Shown here: one piece after another, positions 8,725-19,232 of the stretch
How the letters are laid out: every line of letters begins with the position of its first letter
Position numbering within the stretch: position 1 is the stretch's first letter
Source: Dyella acidisoli
GTDB lineage: Bacteria; Pseudomonadota; Gammaproteobacteria; Xanthomonadales; Rhodanobacteraceae
Direction: 5' to 3'
Assembly: GCF_030160295.1 (NCBI RefSeq)
Contig: NZ_BSOB01000061.1
Location: forward strand, 228,398-292,397
Length of the DNA: 64,000 nucleotides
Made by a program: the position numbers and the translations under genes
Notes under the pieces: generated by a model
What the model was told of the DNA's origin: nothing
What the model saw: only the letters and a program-made list of their open reading frames with translations
Databases searched by the model: none

Positions 8725-10515
8725 ATGGAACTGATCCGCAATTTCTCCATCATCGCCCACATCGATCACGGCAAATCGACACTTGCCGACCGCATCATTC
8801 AGATCTGCGGCGGACTTGCCGAGCGCGAGATGGAAGCCCAGGTGCTGGATAGCAACCCGATCGAACGCGAGCGCGGCATCACCATCAAGGCGCAGTCCGT
8901 GTCGTTGCCGTATAAGGCGCGGGACGGCAAGACCTACCAACTCAATTTCATCGACACCCCCGGCCATGTCGACTTCTCCTATGAAGTAAGCCGCTCGCTT
9001 GCTGCCTGCGAAGGCGCATTGCTGGTGGTGGATGCGGCACAGGGCGTGGAGGCGCAGTCGGTCGCCAATTGCTACACCGCAGTGGAGCAGGGGCTGGAAG
9101 TGGTGCCCGTACTCAATAAGATCGATCTACCCACCGCTGACCCTGAAAAAGTGAAGGGCGAGATCGAGGCCGTGATTGGCATCGATGCCACCGACGCCGT
9201 CGCCGTCAGCGCCAAGACCGGCCAGAACGTGGTGGAGGTGCTTGAGGCCATCGTCGCGCGCATTCCGCCGCCGAAGCCGCGCGATACCGATCGCCTGCAG
9301 GCATTGATCATCGACTCCTGGTTCGACAACTACCTCGGCGTGGTGTCGCTGGTCCGCGTCATGCAGGGCGAGATCAAGCCCGGTGACAAGCTGCTGGTGA
9401 TGTCCACCGGCCGCGCGCACGAAGTAAGTGAAGTGGGCGTGTTCACGCCCAAGCGCAAGAAGCTGGATAAGCTCGCCGCTGGCGAAGTGGGCTGGATCAC
9501 CGCCTCCATCAAGGACGTGCATGGTGCACCGGTGGGCGATACCTTGACCCTGGCCGGCAAACCCGCTTCGCATCCGCTGCCCGGCTTCCAGACCATGCAG
9601 CCGCGCGTGTTCGCGGGTCTGTTCCCGGTTGCCGCCGACGATTACCCCGCACTACGCGAAGCGTTGGACAAGCTGCGCCTCAACGATGCGGCGCTGTTCT
9701 TCGAGCCCGAAAGCTCCGAAGCGATGGGCTTCGGTTTCCGTTGCGGCTTCCTCGGCATGCTGCACATGGAAATCGTGCAGGAACGCCTGGAGCGCGAATA
9801 CGACCTGAACCTCATCACCACCGCACCCACGGTGGTATACGAAGTGCTCAAGAGCGACGGCACGGTGCTCAAGCTCGACAATCCCGCACATCTGCCGCCT
9901 TCGACGCAGATTGAGGAAATCCGCGAACCGATCATTGTCGCGAACATCCTCACGCCGCCGGATTACATCGGTAACATCATCACGCTGTGCGAAGAGAAGC
10001 GCGGTGTGCAACGTTCCATCCAATATCTCGCCACACAGGTGCAGATCAGCTACGAGCTGCCACTGGCCGAAGTGGTGCTGGATTTCTTCGACAAGCTCAA
10101 GTCCGTGTCGCGCGGCTACGCGTCCATGGACTACCACCTGGAGCGTTTCGACGCCGGTCCGTTTGTGCGCACTGACGTGCTCATCAACGGCGATCGTGTG
10201 GACGCGCTCAGTCTGATCGTGCACCGCAGCCAGGCCGATCGCCGCGGCCGTGACCTGGTTGAGCGCATGAAGGATCTAATTCCGCGCCAGCAGTTCGATG
10301 TGGCGATCCAGGCTGCCGTGGGTGCGCAAGTCATTGCGCGTTCGACGGTGAAGGCACTGCGCAAGAACGTGCTCGCCAAGTGCTACGGTGGCGACGTCAG
10401 CCGTAAGAAGAAGCTGCTGGAAAAGCAGAAAGAAGGCAAAAAGCGCATGAAGCAGGTCGGTCGGGTCGAGATTCCGCAGGAAGCCTTCCTCGCCGTGCTC
10501 AAAGTGGACAAATAG
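8725..10515 (+). CDS. lepA: Elongation factor 4 (LepA)
   Basis: A 596-residue translational GTPase that acts on the ribosome as a back-translocase and fidelity factor. It shows the G1 region IDHGKSTL, the switch [19 protein letters not shown] and NKIDLP, then the EF-G-like domains and the LepA-specific C-terminus ([25 protein letters not shown]). An in-frame GTG two codons upstream is possible, but [18 protein letters not shown] matches the family start. lepB follows after 12 bases, forming the usual lepA-lepB operon. Confidence 0.98.
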   Translation: MELIRNFSIIAHIDHGKSTLADRIIQICGGLAEREMEAQVLDSNPIERERGITIKAQSVSLPYKARDGKTYQLNFIDTPGHVDFSYEVSRSLAACEGALLVVDAAQGVEAQSVANCYTAVEQGLEVVPVLNKIDLPTADPEKVKGEIEAVIGIDATDAVAVSAKTGQNVVEVLEAIVARIPPPKPRDTDRLQALIIDSWFDNYLGVVSLVRVMQGEIKPGDKLLVMSTGRAHEVSEVGVFTPKRKKLDKLAAGEVGWITASIKDVHGAPVGDTLTLAGKPASHPLPGFQTMQPRVFAGLFPVAADDYPALREALDKLRLNDAALFFEPESSEAMGFGFRCGFLGMLHMEIVQERLEREYDLNLITTAPTVVYEVLKSDGTVLKLDNPAHLPPSTQIEEIREPIIVANILTPPDYIGNIITLCEEKRGVQRSIQYLATQVQISYELPLAEVVLDFFDKLKSVSRGYASMDYHLERFDAGPFVRTDVLINGDRVDALSLIVHRSQADRRGRDLVERMKDLIPRQQFDVAIQAAVGAQVIARSTVKALRKNVLAKCYGGDVSRKKKLLEKQKEGKKRMKQVGRVEIPQEAFLAVLKVDK

Positions 10516-10527
10516 CGGAGCCAACGC

Positions 10528-11427
10528 ATGGATTTTGATTTTTCGGCCATTCTGCTCGCCCTCACCGTACTGTTCGGTGTGGTGTGGGGTCTCGATCGAC
10601 TGCTTCTCTACAAGCGGCGCAAGGCGCGCTTCGACGCGGCAGGCGAGGAATATCGCGATCCAGCAGCCGTCGATTGGGCTCGCTCGCTGTTTCCCGTGAT
10701 CTTCGTAGTGCTGCTGCTGCGTTCCTTCGTCGCCGAACCGTTCCGCATTCCCTCCGGTTCGATGATGCCGACGCTGGACGTGGGCGACTTCATCCTGGTC
10801 AATAAATTTGCCTACGGTCTGCGCCTGCCGGCTTTCAACAACAAAGTGGTCAGCTTCGGCGAGCCCAAGCGCGGTGACGTGGTGGTGTTTCGTTTTCCTG
10901 GCTACATCTGCCAGGACGACAGCGGCAAGACAGTGCGCAGCGGCGACATCACCTGTGCTGATCCGCATGCACCCGTCGCCAGCCAGAACTGGATCAAGCG
11001 CGTAGTCGGCCTGCCGGGTGACACCATCGAAGTGCATGACAGCCAGATCGCGATCAACGGCAAGCCGGTGGTCGATACCCAGATCGGCCCGTTCAAGGGC
11101 AACCCCCTGCGGCAGGAAGACAACGAACTGCTGTACTACAACGCCACGATCTGGAGCGAGCAACTTGGCCCCGTCAATCACCTGATTGCACGCATGCCGG
11201 GGCGTGGTCCGACGCCGCCGATTCCCAATAGCCGCGTGCCGTCGGTCGTTCCGGCGAACTGCTACATCGTGATGGGCGATGACCGCGAGAACAGCGAAGA
11301 CAGTCGCTGGTGGAGCTGCATGCCGGAGGAAAACCTGGTTGGCAAGGCCTTCATGATCTGGTTCAGCTGGAAGGGTATGAGCACCGGCAACGTGGATTTC
11401 CATCGCATCGGTACGGTTATCCATTGA
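10528..11427 (+). CDS. lepB: Signal peptidase I (LepB)
   Basis: A 299-residue inner-membrane Ser/Lys protease that removes signal peptides from exported proteins. Membrane segments lie near residues 5-22 and 50-70. The nucleophile is Ser78 in PSGSMMPTL and the general base Lys157 in IKRVVGLPGD; the GDDRENSEDSRWW box follows near residue 250. It lies 12 bases after lepA and before the DUF4845 gene, the usual order in this group. Confidence 0.97.
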   Translation: MDFDFSAILLALTVLFGVVWGLDRLLLYKRRKARFDAAGEEYRDPAAVDWARSLFPVIFVVLLLRSFVAEPFRIPSGSMMPTLDVGDFILVNKFAYGLRLPAFNNKVVSFGEPKRGDVVVFRFPGYICQDDSGKTVRSGDITCADPHAPVASQNWIKRVVGLPGDTIEVHDSQIAINGKPVVDTQIGPFKGNPLRQEDNELLYYNATIWSEQLGPVNHLIARMPGRGPTPPIPNSRVPSVVPANCYIVMGDDRENSEDSRWWSCMPEENLVGKAFMIWFSWKGMSTGNVDFHRIGTVIH

Positions 11428-11555
11428 TGCTGCGCATACGGTCGCTGGCGGAATCGTGAACGTGTCGCTGGCGATGCGTGCGCGGACCGGGCAAAGTACG
11501 CACATGGGGTTTAGCTTCGGAACAGGGGCCGCGCCAGCGGCATAGCGAGGGGACA

Positions 11556-11942
11556 ATGAAATCGAAACAGTCGGGCATCACGTTGATTGGCTTTATCGTG
11601 GTGTTGGCCGTGGCCGGTTTCTTCGCCTTCATGGCGATGAAGTTAGTGCCGGCTTATACCGAATACGCGGGCGTGGTCAAAGCCATGAACCAGATCGCCA
11701 CCCAAGGCGTAGAAGGCCAGACGCTGGATCAGGTTCGCCGCGATCTACTGTTCAAACTCGGCTTCCAATACGTGGACGACGCGACGATCAGCCCCAAGGA
11801 CATCACCATGGGGCAAGGCCCCAAGGGCAACGAGCTGCGTGTCAGCTATGACAAAGACATACCTTTCATGTACAACATCGACTTCCTGATCCATTTCGAA
11901 AAGAGCGTGCCCGTGGCGGGTAATGTCGCTCCACCGCAATAA
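11556..11942 (+). CDS. DUF4845 family membrane protein
   Basis: A 128-residue protein with one N-terminal membrane segment preceded by a short pilin-like start ([19 protein letters not shown]), then a small periplasmic domain. DUF4845 proteins sit between lepB and rnc in many gammaproteobacteria, as here; their function is not established. The start follows GAGGGGAC at a good distance, so a longer in-frame version from 11478 is not used. Confidence 0.85.
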   Translation: MKSKQSGITLIGFIVVLAVAGFFAFMAMKLVPAYTEYAGVVKAMNQIATQGVEGQTLDQVRRDLLFKLGFQYVDDATISPKDITMGQGPKGNELRVSYDKDIPFMYNIDFLIHFEKSVPVAGNVAPPQ

Positions 11943-11944
11943 CA

Positions 11945-12604
11945 GTGGAATTGCCTTATAACTTTCGCGATCCCTCGCTGGCCGCACTTGCTCTGACGCA
12001 CCGCAGCGCGGGCAAACCCAACAATGAGCGCATGGAGTTTCTCGGCGACGCCCTGCTCGGGGCCATCGTCGCCGAGATGCTCTACGAGACGCACCCCAAA
12101 GCTGCCGAAGGCGAAATGTCCCGCCTGCGCGCGCAGTTGGTGAACGGGCAGGCGCTGGCCACGGTGGCGCGAGAACTCGAACTGGGTGATAGCCTGAAGC
12201 TCGGTTCCGGCGAGCTCAAGAGTGGCGGCTTCCGGCGCGATTCCATTCTGGCCGACGCGTTCGAAGCATTGGTGGCGGCGGTTTATCTGGACGGTGGTTT
12301 CGAGGCCTGCAGGACCGTGGTGCGTACCTTGTTCACCGACCGCGTCGCCGCCTTGCCGCACTCGTCCAAAGACGCAAAGACCCGGCTGCAGGAATGGTTG
12401 CAGGCACAAGGCCAGCCCTTACCACATTACGAGCTGGTGTCCACCGAAGGTGAGGAACACGCCCGCGTTTTCGAAGTGAACTGTGTGATTGCCGAGCCGA
12501 TGGCCGTGACTGCCGCGGGCCGTGGCAGCAGCCGGCGGCTTGCCGAGCAGGATGCCGCCGAAGTGGTTTTGGCCCGCCTTGTCGGCGTCCAGGAAGGGTC
12601 GTGA
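11945..12604 (+). CDS. rnc: Ribonuclease III
   Basis: A 219-residue double-stranded-RNA endonuclease that processes rRNA precursors and some mRNAs. The catalytic domain shows [12 protein letters not shown] and [18 protein letters not shown] with the metal-binding Glu and Asp residues; a dsRNA-binding domain occupies about 150-215 ([14 protein letters not shown] to [13 protein letters not shown]). It starts with GTG two bases after the DUF4845 stop and is followed by era, the classic rnc-era-recO order. Confidence 0.97.
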   Translation: MELPYNFRDPSLAALALTHRSAGKPNNERMEFLGDALLGAIVAEMLYETHPKAAEGEMSRLRAQLVNGQALATVARELELGDSLKLGSGELKSGGFRRDSILADAFEALVAAVYLDGGFEACRTVVRTLFTDRVAALPHSSKDAKTRLQEWLQAQGQPLPHYELVSTEGEEHARVFEVNCVIAEPMAVTAAGRGSSRRLAEQDAAEVVLARLVGVQEGS

Positions 12605-12727
12605 TTCACGCGACCTGGCCGCACCGTTTCAATACCTGACTTTTTTGCATGGCGATGCCACCCGAGGTGGCGTTCGCGAGCGAGCGGCGCCATGCTTATA
12701 CCCGACTACGAAGAGTACCCTCGTACC

Positions 12728-13663
12728 ATGAACGACGAACGCGACGACAACGTCGAGAACGAACTGCCGCATTCGGACTTCCGCTGCGGCTTCGTGGCAC
12801 TGACCGGCCGGCCGAATGTCGGCAAGTCGACCTTGCTCAATGCATTGATCGGCTTTCGCCTGTCGATCGTCAGCCCGCGTCCGCAGACGACGCGCCATCG
12901 CATTCTCGGCATTGCTACCAGCGGAGCCGGGCAAGTTCTCTATGTGGATACGCCGGGTCTGCATCGCGGCGCTAAGCGGGCCATGAACCGCAGCCTCAAC
13001 CGCGCCGTACATTCCGCATTGAGCGAAGTGGAACTGGCTGTGCAAGTGATTGAAGCCGGGCGTTGGACAGACGAAGACGAAGCGCTCTACGAGGCACTGG
13101 CCGAGCAACGCATTCCGCGTCTGCTGGTGATCAATAAAGTCGACCTCAGCAAAGACAAGGCGACGCTGTTGCCGTTCGTGGCCGAACTCTGCGAAAAGCA
13201 CAGTTTCGAAGCCGTGCATTACGTCAGCGCACTGAAGAGCAAGGGCCTGGACGTGCTCGCGCAAGACATCCTGTCGCGCCTGCCAGTGCGCGCGCCGGTG
13301 TTCGGTGAAGACGAGATCACCGATCGCAGCGAACGATTTCTCGCTGCGGAGATGGTGCGCGAGCAACTGATGCTGCGCCTCAATCAGGAGCTGCCATATG
13401 CCACCACGGTGGAGATCGAGCAGTTCAATGATCGCCCCGACGGCGTAGCGGAAATCCATGCCGTGATCTGGGTGGAACGCGATGGCCAGAAAGCTATCGT
13501 CATCGGTCAAGGTGGCGAACAGCTCAAAGCCATCGGCAGCGCCGCGCGCCGTCATATGGAGCGGATGTTCGATCGCAAGGTCTTCCTGCGGCTGTGGGTG
13601 AAGGTGCGTGAGGGCTGGGCGGATGACGAATCGATGTTGAAGCAGTTTGGGTATACCGATTAG
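12728..13663 (+). CDS. era: GTPase Era
   Basis: A 311-residue GTPase that binds 16S rRNA and assists 30S assembly. The G domain shows [15 protein letters not shown] and NKVDL; a KH RNA-binding domain occupies the C-terminus ([24 protein letters not shown]). The ATG at 12728 gives MNDERDDN; an in-frame ATG at 12692 would add 12 residues and cannot be excluded. It is followed by recO. Confidence 0.96.
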   Translation: MNDERDDNVENELPHSDFRCGFVALTGRPNVGKSTLLNALIGFRLSIVSPRPQTTRHRILGIATSGAGQVLYVDTPGLHRGAKRAMNRSLNRAVHSALSEVELAVQVIEAGRWTDEDEALYEALAEQRIPRLLVINKVDLSKDKATLLPFVAELCEKHSFEAVHYVSALKSKGLDVLAQDILSRLPVRAPVFGEDEITDRSERFLAAEMVREQLMLRLNQELPYATTVEIEQFNDRPDGVAEIHAVIWVERDGQKAIVIGQGGEQLKAIGSAARRHMERMFDRKVFLRLWVKVREGWADDESMLKQFGYTD

Positions 13664-13731
13664 TGCGATTGATCCCATACCGACTCTCTTCTGTAACCAG
13701 GAGAGGGCGCTAATAGCACGCTCATAAACCC

Positions 13732-14442
13732 ATGCTCATCGAGCAACAGCCCGCGTACGTCCTGCACTCGCGCCCCTACCGCGAAACCTCGCTGCTGCTC
13801 GAATGTCTGACACGCGATCACGGACGCCTGGGCGTCGTTGCGCGTGGCGTACGCAGCCAGCGAGGCCGATTGCAGCGCTCGCAATTGGAGCCATTCCAGC
13901 CGTTGGTGTTGGATCTGCAAATGCGTGGTGAATTGGCGACTTTGCGGATCGCTGAGTCCACGGCGGTACCGTTACGGCTGCAAGGCGATGCGGGCTTGGC
14001 AGGCTTGTATGTCAACGAACTGGTGGTGCGACTCACGGAACGTCAGGACCCGCATCCGGAGCTTTTCCACGCTTACGCGCAGACACTTGCGCGCCTGGCC
14101 GCGGGTGAATCCCTCGCGTGGCATTTACGACGTTTCGAACGCGATCTGTTAGCTGCACTTGGTTATGCCTTGCAGCTCGATGCAGATGCGGATACCGGCG
14201 AACCTTTGCAGCCGGAAGTGCTGTATGCGTATCGCCCGGAGCACGGTGCTGTGCGATGCAACCCCAACGAGCCGCATGCCTTGTGCGGCGATGATCTGCT
14301 TGCGCTGTGTGACGATCGCATGCCCGATGCACAAGGGCTGCATGCGTTGCGCGGCATGATGCGCGAACTGATCCGCTTTCATCTCGGTGGCGTTGAACTG
14401 CGTGCATGGCGCGTTTTGCGCGGAGCGCTTACGCGCCGTTAG
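13732..14442 (+). CDS. recO: DNA repair protein RecO
   Basis: A 236-residue recombination mediator that loads RecA onto SSB-coated gaps with RecR. The N-terminal OB fold shows YVLHSRPYRETSLLLECLTR and VVARGVRSQRGRLQ; the remainder is the helical RecO domain. No cysteine cluster for a zinc finger is present, as in several proteobacterial RecO proteins. It ends the plus-strand housekeeping block and converges on the minus-strand gene at 14453. Confidence 0.94.
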   Translation: MLIEQQPAYVLHSRPYRETSLLLECLTRDHGRLGVVARGVRSQRGRLQRSQLEPFQPLVLDLQMRGELATLRIAESTAVPLRLQGDAGLAGLYVNELVVRLTERQDPHPELFHAYAQTLARLAAGESLAWHLRRFERDLLAALGYALQLDADADTGEPLQPEVLYAYRPEHGAVRCNPNEPHALCGDDLLALCDDRMPDAQGLHALRGMMRELIRFHLGGVELRAWRVLRGALTRR

Positions 14443-14452
14443 CCGTATCGGT

Positions 14453-15190
14453 TCAGACCGGCGATAACGCTTCGATAGTCTGTTGTACCGAACGCCGAAA
14501 AGCTGCCAACGGCAACATCGCCCCGCGATGCTCCAGCTTCAAATGCTGTTGCAGCGAAACGATGTTTTCCGACAGCGAAGCCGCACCACAGAACCCGCAC
14601 GATGAACGCAGCTTGTGCAAGCGCGCTTCCAGCGCCTTGGCATCTGTGTTCAGATCGTCCAGCTCTTCGCAGATGTTCATCAGTTCCTGCCGGAACAGGC
14701 CGCGTAGTGCCTGTACCACCGCCGGGGTGCCACTGGTGTTCAAGGCTAGACCGTCGTCCAGCACCGGCAGATTGCGGCGGCCGGATGTGGCCAAGGCGAG
14801 TATGTCGCGTAGATCCTGCAGCGTGCATGGCTTGGGCAGCACAGCGTGGAAACCAGCCGCGAGTAGTGTCTGCTGAGCCTCGGCATCCAATTCAGCGCTG
14901 CTGGCGACAGCTGGGCTACTTACCGAGCGCGCGTTCTGGTCGTTGCGAAGATAGGTCAGGATTTCGACCGCGCCACCGCCTGGCATCCGGCAATCCAGCA
15001 CCAGCAAGTCGAAAGGTTCGTCGTGGGTCAGCGTCTGCGCTTCGCCGCCTGAGGTGGCGAGCGCAACGCGCGCGCCGAACTGGCGAAAAGCGTCGCCGAG
15101 AAAGCAGCGCGTAGGTGCATCGTCATCGGCCACCAGCACATAAGGCTCGGTAGCGGAAGTGGGCAAGGTGTTGTCTAGCGGGTACGGCAT
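14453..15190 (-). CDS. Receiver-Hpt fusion signalling protein (no kinase)
   Basis: A 245-residue protein joining a receiver domain to a histidine phosphotransfer domain. The receiver has the acidic cluster ADDD (21-24), phospho-acceptor Asp66 (LLVLDCRMPGG) and Lys120 (LPKPC). The Hpt segment has His192 in LHKLRSSCGFCGA, matching the usual HxLKGSxxxxGA pattern. No histidine kinase or output domain adjoins it, so it would be one step in a phosphorelay with partners elsewhere. It faces recO tail to tail and is divergent from the YdbH-like gene. Confidence 0.88.
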   Translation of the reverse strand: MPYPLDNTLPTSATEPYVLVADDDAPTRCFLGDAFRQFGARVALATSGGEAQTLTHDEPFDLLVLDCRMPGGGAVEILTYLRNDQNARSVSSPAVASSAELDAEAQQTLLAAGFHAVLPKPCTLQDLRDILALATSGRRNLPVLDDGLALNTSGTPAVVQALRGLFRQELMNICEELDDLNTDAKALEARLHKLRSSCGFCGAASLSENIVSLQQHLKLEHRGAMLPLAAFRRSVQQTIEALSPV

Positions 15191-15238
15191 GGTCCTGTGT
15201 CCGTATCGTTCAGCTTAGTTTGGCAGAATGATCTCTCC

Positions 15239-17254
15239 ATGTTGTCCTTCCGCCGCCCGCTCGTCGTCTGTGCTTTCTGGACCCTGCTGTGGGCCGCGCC
15301 CTCGTGGGCGAGTACTGTCGTGACTGCCAAGCGGATCGACGTGCCAGGGGTAACGCTGCAAGACGTGCGGGCGCAACTCGATCCTGGCGCCACCCAGGAT
15401 ACCGTGCAGATTACCCTGCGTGCAGGCAAGGCGGATATTCCCGGACTCGGCTGGCGCAAAGTCGGCATGACGGTCAGCGGCAACCTGCGCCGCGATGTCC
15501 AGCTGCGCTGGGTCTTCGATGGCACCGTGCAGCTCAGCGGCGCACCCGGTGGCGCGTTCGGCAACGGTACGATCAACTGGGTGGTCGATACGTCCGCCAA
15601 CACGATGGAGGTCGATGCCAGTCAGGGGGCGGCGCACATCAGCGCTGCGTTTCCACTCGATCAGACAACCCATGCGCAGATCAATCTGCGTAACCTGCCA
15701 GCAGGTTGGCTGCAAGGCCTGCTGGCAACCGTCTGGCCTGCGCACGTGGCGGGTGGGAAACTCGATGCGGATCTCGCCCTGGATGTACGTGATCAGGGGT
15801 TTCAATCTTCCGGCGACATCACCTTTGCCGACCTCAAATACGCAACGCCCGCCGGCAACGTCGCCGGCCAGGGTCTGAATGGGCACGCGCGTTTCTCGCT
15901 GGACGCCACCGCGCGTCCGGCACAGTTGTCCTTGAATGGCAGCCTTCACGGCGGCGATCTGCAAATGGGGCCGGTGCTCGCGAAACTTCCATCGCACGAA
16001 GTGGTGCTGGATCTCGGCGCCAGCTCCGAGCGGGGCGGCCTCGCCATCAACCATCTGCGCATGGATGATGCGGATGCACTGCAACTGGAAGGCGCGCTGG
16101 CGATCGATGCCAAGGGCAATCTGCAGAAACTTCGGCTGGACCATTTCCAAGCCCATTTTCCCACCGCCTACGATCGCTATGGCCAGCCGTGGCTGGACAA
16201 TCTGATCGAATCGCATCCGCAGATCACCGGGCAACTTGAAGGGCATGTCGACTATGCCGGCGAAAGCTTGAGAAGCTTGGCCTTCCATACAGATGGGCTG
16301 GATGTGACCGATGGCACGGGGCAGCTGCAGGCAAACGGGCTGCGCGGCGATCTTGATTGGGCGGCGCAAGGCGAAAAATCGCCCACGACGGTGGCCTGGA
16401 ATCAATTGACCGTGCATCAGTTTGCATGGAGTGCCATGCAATCGCGCTGGCGCAGTCGCGACGGCATGCTCAGTCTGCAAGCGCCGCTGGAGCTGCCAGT
16501 GTGGAAAGGGCAAACCAGAGTGACCAAGTTCGAATGGCGGCCGGCCGCGGCAAAGGCCGAGCGCATTGATTTGGCGGCTAACGTGGAAGGGGTGGACTTG
16601 AGTGCCGTCAACCAGGCGCTCGGCTGGACACCGTTTCCAGGCACGCTGGACGGCACTATTTCCGCAGTACGTTGGATAGGCGATCGCTATGCGCTGCAGG
16701 GCGCATTGACCGCCAAGGCCTTCGGCGGCACCGCCGCCATCGATCACATCACCGTGCAGCAGCCCTTGAGTACCACACCTATGCTGGGTGGCGATCTAAC
16801 CCTGCATCAGATCGACCTCGCGCCGTTGTCCGATACTTTCAATTTCGGTGCCATGAGCGGGCACATGGACGGCAGCATTGATGGGCTGCAACTCGTCGGC
16901 GGCACGGCGGTGGCTTTCAAGGCATCTCTACTGGCCCAAACTGGCGGGCGCATCAGTCTGCGCGCCGCCAACAACCTTTCTGTCGTTACCGGTGGCAGCC
17001 CCGCAAGCGGCCTGCAGGGCGCGGTGATGAAGCTGTTCAAGGCCGCCAGCTACAAGCGCATGGGCCTCGACGTCAGCCTGCAGAACGGTGTTTGCTCCTT
17101 GAGCGGACTGGATGGCGATGCCAACGGCTACTCGATCGTCGAAGGCTCCGGCTTGCCGTATATGCACGTCACCGGCACTCAGAACCGGATCGAATGGCCG
17201 CTGCTGGTCCGGCGCCTCAAGACGGCTACGCAGGGCGCTGTCGCCGACCGCTAA
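15239..17254 (+). CDS. YdbH/AsmA-like envelope protein
   Basis: A 671-residue exported protein with a signal peptide (MLSFRRPLVV to WASTV) and long beta-rich repeats (GxLxAxxxLxL patterns) typical of AsmA-like proteins that bridge the envelope and move phospholipids. The last 70 residues (KRMGLDVSLQNGVCSLSGL, the GSGLPYMHVTG run, WPLLVRRLK) match the C-terminal signature of the YdbH family as I remember it. Lipid transport is the family hypothesis, not shown here. The ATG at 15239 starts the signal peptide directly. Confidence 0.75.
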   Translation: MLSFRRPLVVCAFWTLLWAAPSWASTVVTAKRIDVPGVTLQDVRAQLDPGATQDTVQITLRAGKADIPGLGWRKVGMTVSGNLRRDVQLRWVFDGTVQLSGAPGGAFGNGTINWVVDTSANTMEVDASQGAAHISAAFPLDQTTHAQINLRNLPAGWLQGLLATVWPAHVAGGKLDADLALDVRDQGFQSSGDITFADLKYATPAGNVAGQGLNGHARFSLDATARPAQLSLNGSLHGGDLQMGPVLAKLPSHEVVLDLGASSERGGLAINHLRMDDADALQLEGALAIDAKGNLQKLRLDHFQAHFPTAYDRYGQPWLDNLIESHPQITGQLEGHVDYAGESLRSLAFHTDGLDVTDGTGQLQANGLRGDLDWAAQGEKSPTTVAWNQLTVHQFAWSAMQSRWRSRDGMLSLQAPLELPVWKGQTRVTKFEWRPAAAKAERIDLAANVEGVDLSAVNQALGWTPFPGTLDGTISAVRWIGDRYALQGALTAKAFGGTAAIDHITVQQPLSTTPMLGGDLTLHQIDLAPLSDTFNFGAMSGHMDGSIDGLQLVGGTAVAFKASLLAQTGGRISLRAANNLSVVTGGSPASGLQGAVMKLFKAASYKRMGLDVSLQNGVCSLSGLDGDANGYSIVEGSGLPYMHVTGTQNRIEWPLLVRRLKTATQGAVADR

Positions 17255-17375
17255 GAGCCCTGGGTCACGGCTGGTATCATTGGCGGCCAACCGGGCCGGT
17301 CTGGCCTATCCTTCCTTTTGTATGCGTTTACCCGGGTCGCCTGCGATCCAGGGATGCTGTTTTCCAAGAGTGCCG

Positions 17376-18689
17376 ATGAAAGAATTCGAAGCCCCCATTA
17401 CCGATCTGAGTCACGACGGCCGGGGCGTGGCCCGCATCGACGGCAAGACGGTGTTCGTCACCGGTGCTTTGCTCGGCGAGCAGGTGCGTCTGCGTATCCG
17501 CAAACGCCATCGCAACTTCGACGAAGCGGAAACCGTTGAAATCCTCACGCGGTCGCCGCACCGGGTTGAGCCGCGCTGCAGCCATTTCGGACAATGCGGC
17601 GGCTGTTCGCTGCAGCATCTGGATGCCGCCTCGCAGATCGAAGCAAAGCAGCGCGTCCTGGTCGACAACTTCGCGCGCATCGGCAAGGTGGAACCGGAAA
17701 GCTGGCTGCCGCCGCTCACCGACGAAGCCTGGGGCTATCGCCGCAAAGGTCGCCTGTCGGTGCGCGCGGTGGCGAAGAAGGGCCGTGTGCTGGTTGGTTT
17801 TCGCGAAGAGAGCAATCCGCGTTTCGTTGCCGACATCACGCATTGCGATGTCGTGCATCCGGCGCTCGGGCCGAAGATCGGTCTGCTGGGCGAGCTGGTA
17901 GGCAGCATGGATGCCGCGGCCGATATTGCGCAGATCGAATTCGCGGCTGGGGACGACACCATCGCGCTGGTGTTTCGTCATCTCAAGCCGCTGACCGAAG
18001 GCGATCGGGCCAAGTTGGTGGCATTTGCTCAGCAACATGGTTTTGCCATCTATCTGCAACCCGGTGGCGTCAGCAGCGTGCATCCGCTATGGCCGGAACA
18101 TCCGCGCCTGGCTTTCCGCGTTCCTGCAGGTGAAGGCGTGGAGGATGTGGAACTCGAATTCCAGCCGTTGGATTTCGTGCAAATCAACGCCGGATTGAAT
18201 CGCCGCATGATGCTGCGCACGATGGAATTGCTCGATCCGCAACCGCAGGATCGCGTGCTGGACCTGTTCTGCGGGCTTGGCAATTTCACGCTGCCATTGG
18301 CGCGTCGCGTGGCTGAAGTCACCGGTGTGGAAGGCGAGCATGGTTTGGTAGCACGCGCGGCGGACAATGCTTCGCGCAATGGCCTTGCCAACGCACGTTT
18401 CCAAGTCGCCAACTTGTTTGAGGATCAGCGCGGCACCGACTGGGCGCGCAAGCCTTGGGACAAGCTGCTGCTCGATCCGCCGCGTGCCGGTGCGGACAAG
18501 GTGCTGGAATATCTGCCGCACAAGGAAACGCGCCGTATCGTTTACGTTTCCTGTCATCCTGCTTCGTTGGCGCGCGATGCTGGCATCCTCGTCCATCAGC
18601 ATGGCTTTCGCCTGAAGTCGGCCGGCGTGATGGACATGTTCCCGCACACTGCGCATGTGGAATCCATTGCGCTGTTCGAACGTAGGTAA
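17376..18689 (+). CDS. rlmD: 23S rRNA (uracil-1939-C5)-methyltransferase RlmD
   Basis: A 437-residue SAM-dependent enzyme. An N-terminal TRAM domain (MKEFEAPITDLSHDGRG, about residues 1-60) is followed by iron-sulfur cysteines in CSHFGQCGGCSLQHL plus a fourth in ITHCDVVHP, the SAM motif DLFCGLGNFTLPLA, and the catalytic cysteine in VYVSCHPASLARD. The ATG at 17376 begins the conserved TRAM domain; open sequence upstream is out-of-frame reading of the preceding gene. The CYTH gene follows after 9 bases. Confidence 0.96.
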   Translation: MKEFEAPITDLSHDGRGVARIDGKTVFVTGALLGEQVRLRIRKRHRNFDEAETVEILTRSPHRVEPRCSHFGQCGGCSLQHLDAASQIEAKQRVLVDNFARIGKVEPESWLPPLTDEAWGYRRKGRLSVRAVAKKGRVLVGFREESNPRFVADITHCDVVHPALGPKIGLLGELVGSMDAAADIAQIEFAAGDDTIALVFRHLKPLTEGDRAKLVAFAQQHGFAIYLQPGGVSSVHPLWPEHPRLAFRVPAGEGVEDVELEFQPLDFVQINAGLNRRMMLRTMELLDPQPQDRVLDLFCGLGNFTLPLARRVAEVTGVEGEHGLVARAADNASRNGLANARFQVANLFEDQRGTDWARKPWDKLLLDPPRAGADKVLEYLPHKETRRIVYVSCHPASLARDAGILVHQHGFRLKSAGVMDMFPHTAHVESIALFERR

Positions 18690-18698
18690 GATGCTCGA

Positions 18699-19232
18699 AT
18701 GGCTATCGAAATCGAACGCAAATTCCTGCTCGCCAATGACGACTGGCGCGCTGAAGTGACGTCCAGCATGCGCATCGCGCAAGGTTACCTGGTGGACGTG
18801 CGCGCACTGCGCGAAGGCACGGCGCGCGCGTCCGTGCGCGTGCGCATCAGCGGCGAGCGGGCCTGGCTCAACATCAAATCGGTAGAGCTTGGCGTGGCAC
18901 GCGCCGAATACGAATTGCCGTTGGCGCTTGATGACGCGCAATCCATGCTGGCAACGCTGTGCAACGGTGCGCTTGAAAAAATTCGCCACCATGTCGAAAT
19001 CGACGGTTGGTTGTTCGAGATCGACGAATTCCTCGGTGCCAACAGCGGCTTGTTTGTCGCGGAAGTGGAGTTGCCTGCAAAGGATGCATCATTTCCGCGC
19101 CCGGCTTGGTTGGGGCGCGAAGTGAGCCACCTGGCGCGCTACTACAACGTCAACCTGCTTGAGCATCCTTTCTCCGACTGGAGCGACGACGAGCGCATCG
19201 CCTCGGACGTCGTGGCAGGGGAGAGCGTTTGA
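18699..19232 (+). CDS. CYTH domain protein (inorganic triphosphatase-like)
   Basis: A 177-residue CYTH tunnel-fold protein. The defining ExExK motif is the start of the protein (IEIERKF, residues 3-9), with further charged strands (ARASVRVRISGERAWLNIKS). Family members hydrolyse triphosphates or act as class IV adenylate cyclases; the short single-domain form fits a triphosphatase best. Its TGA overlaps the nagZ ATG (TGATG), so the two are translationally coupled. Confidence 0.88.
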   Translation: MAIEIERKFLLANDDWRAEVTSSMRIAQGYLVDVRALREGTARASVRVRISGERAWLNIKSVELGVARAEYELPLALDDAQSMLATLCNGALEKIRHHVEIDGWLFEIDEFLGANSGLFVAEVELPAKDASFPRPAWLGREVSHLARYYNVNLLEHPFSDWSDDERIASDVVAGESV

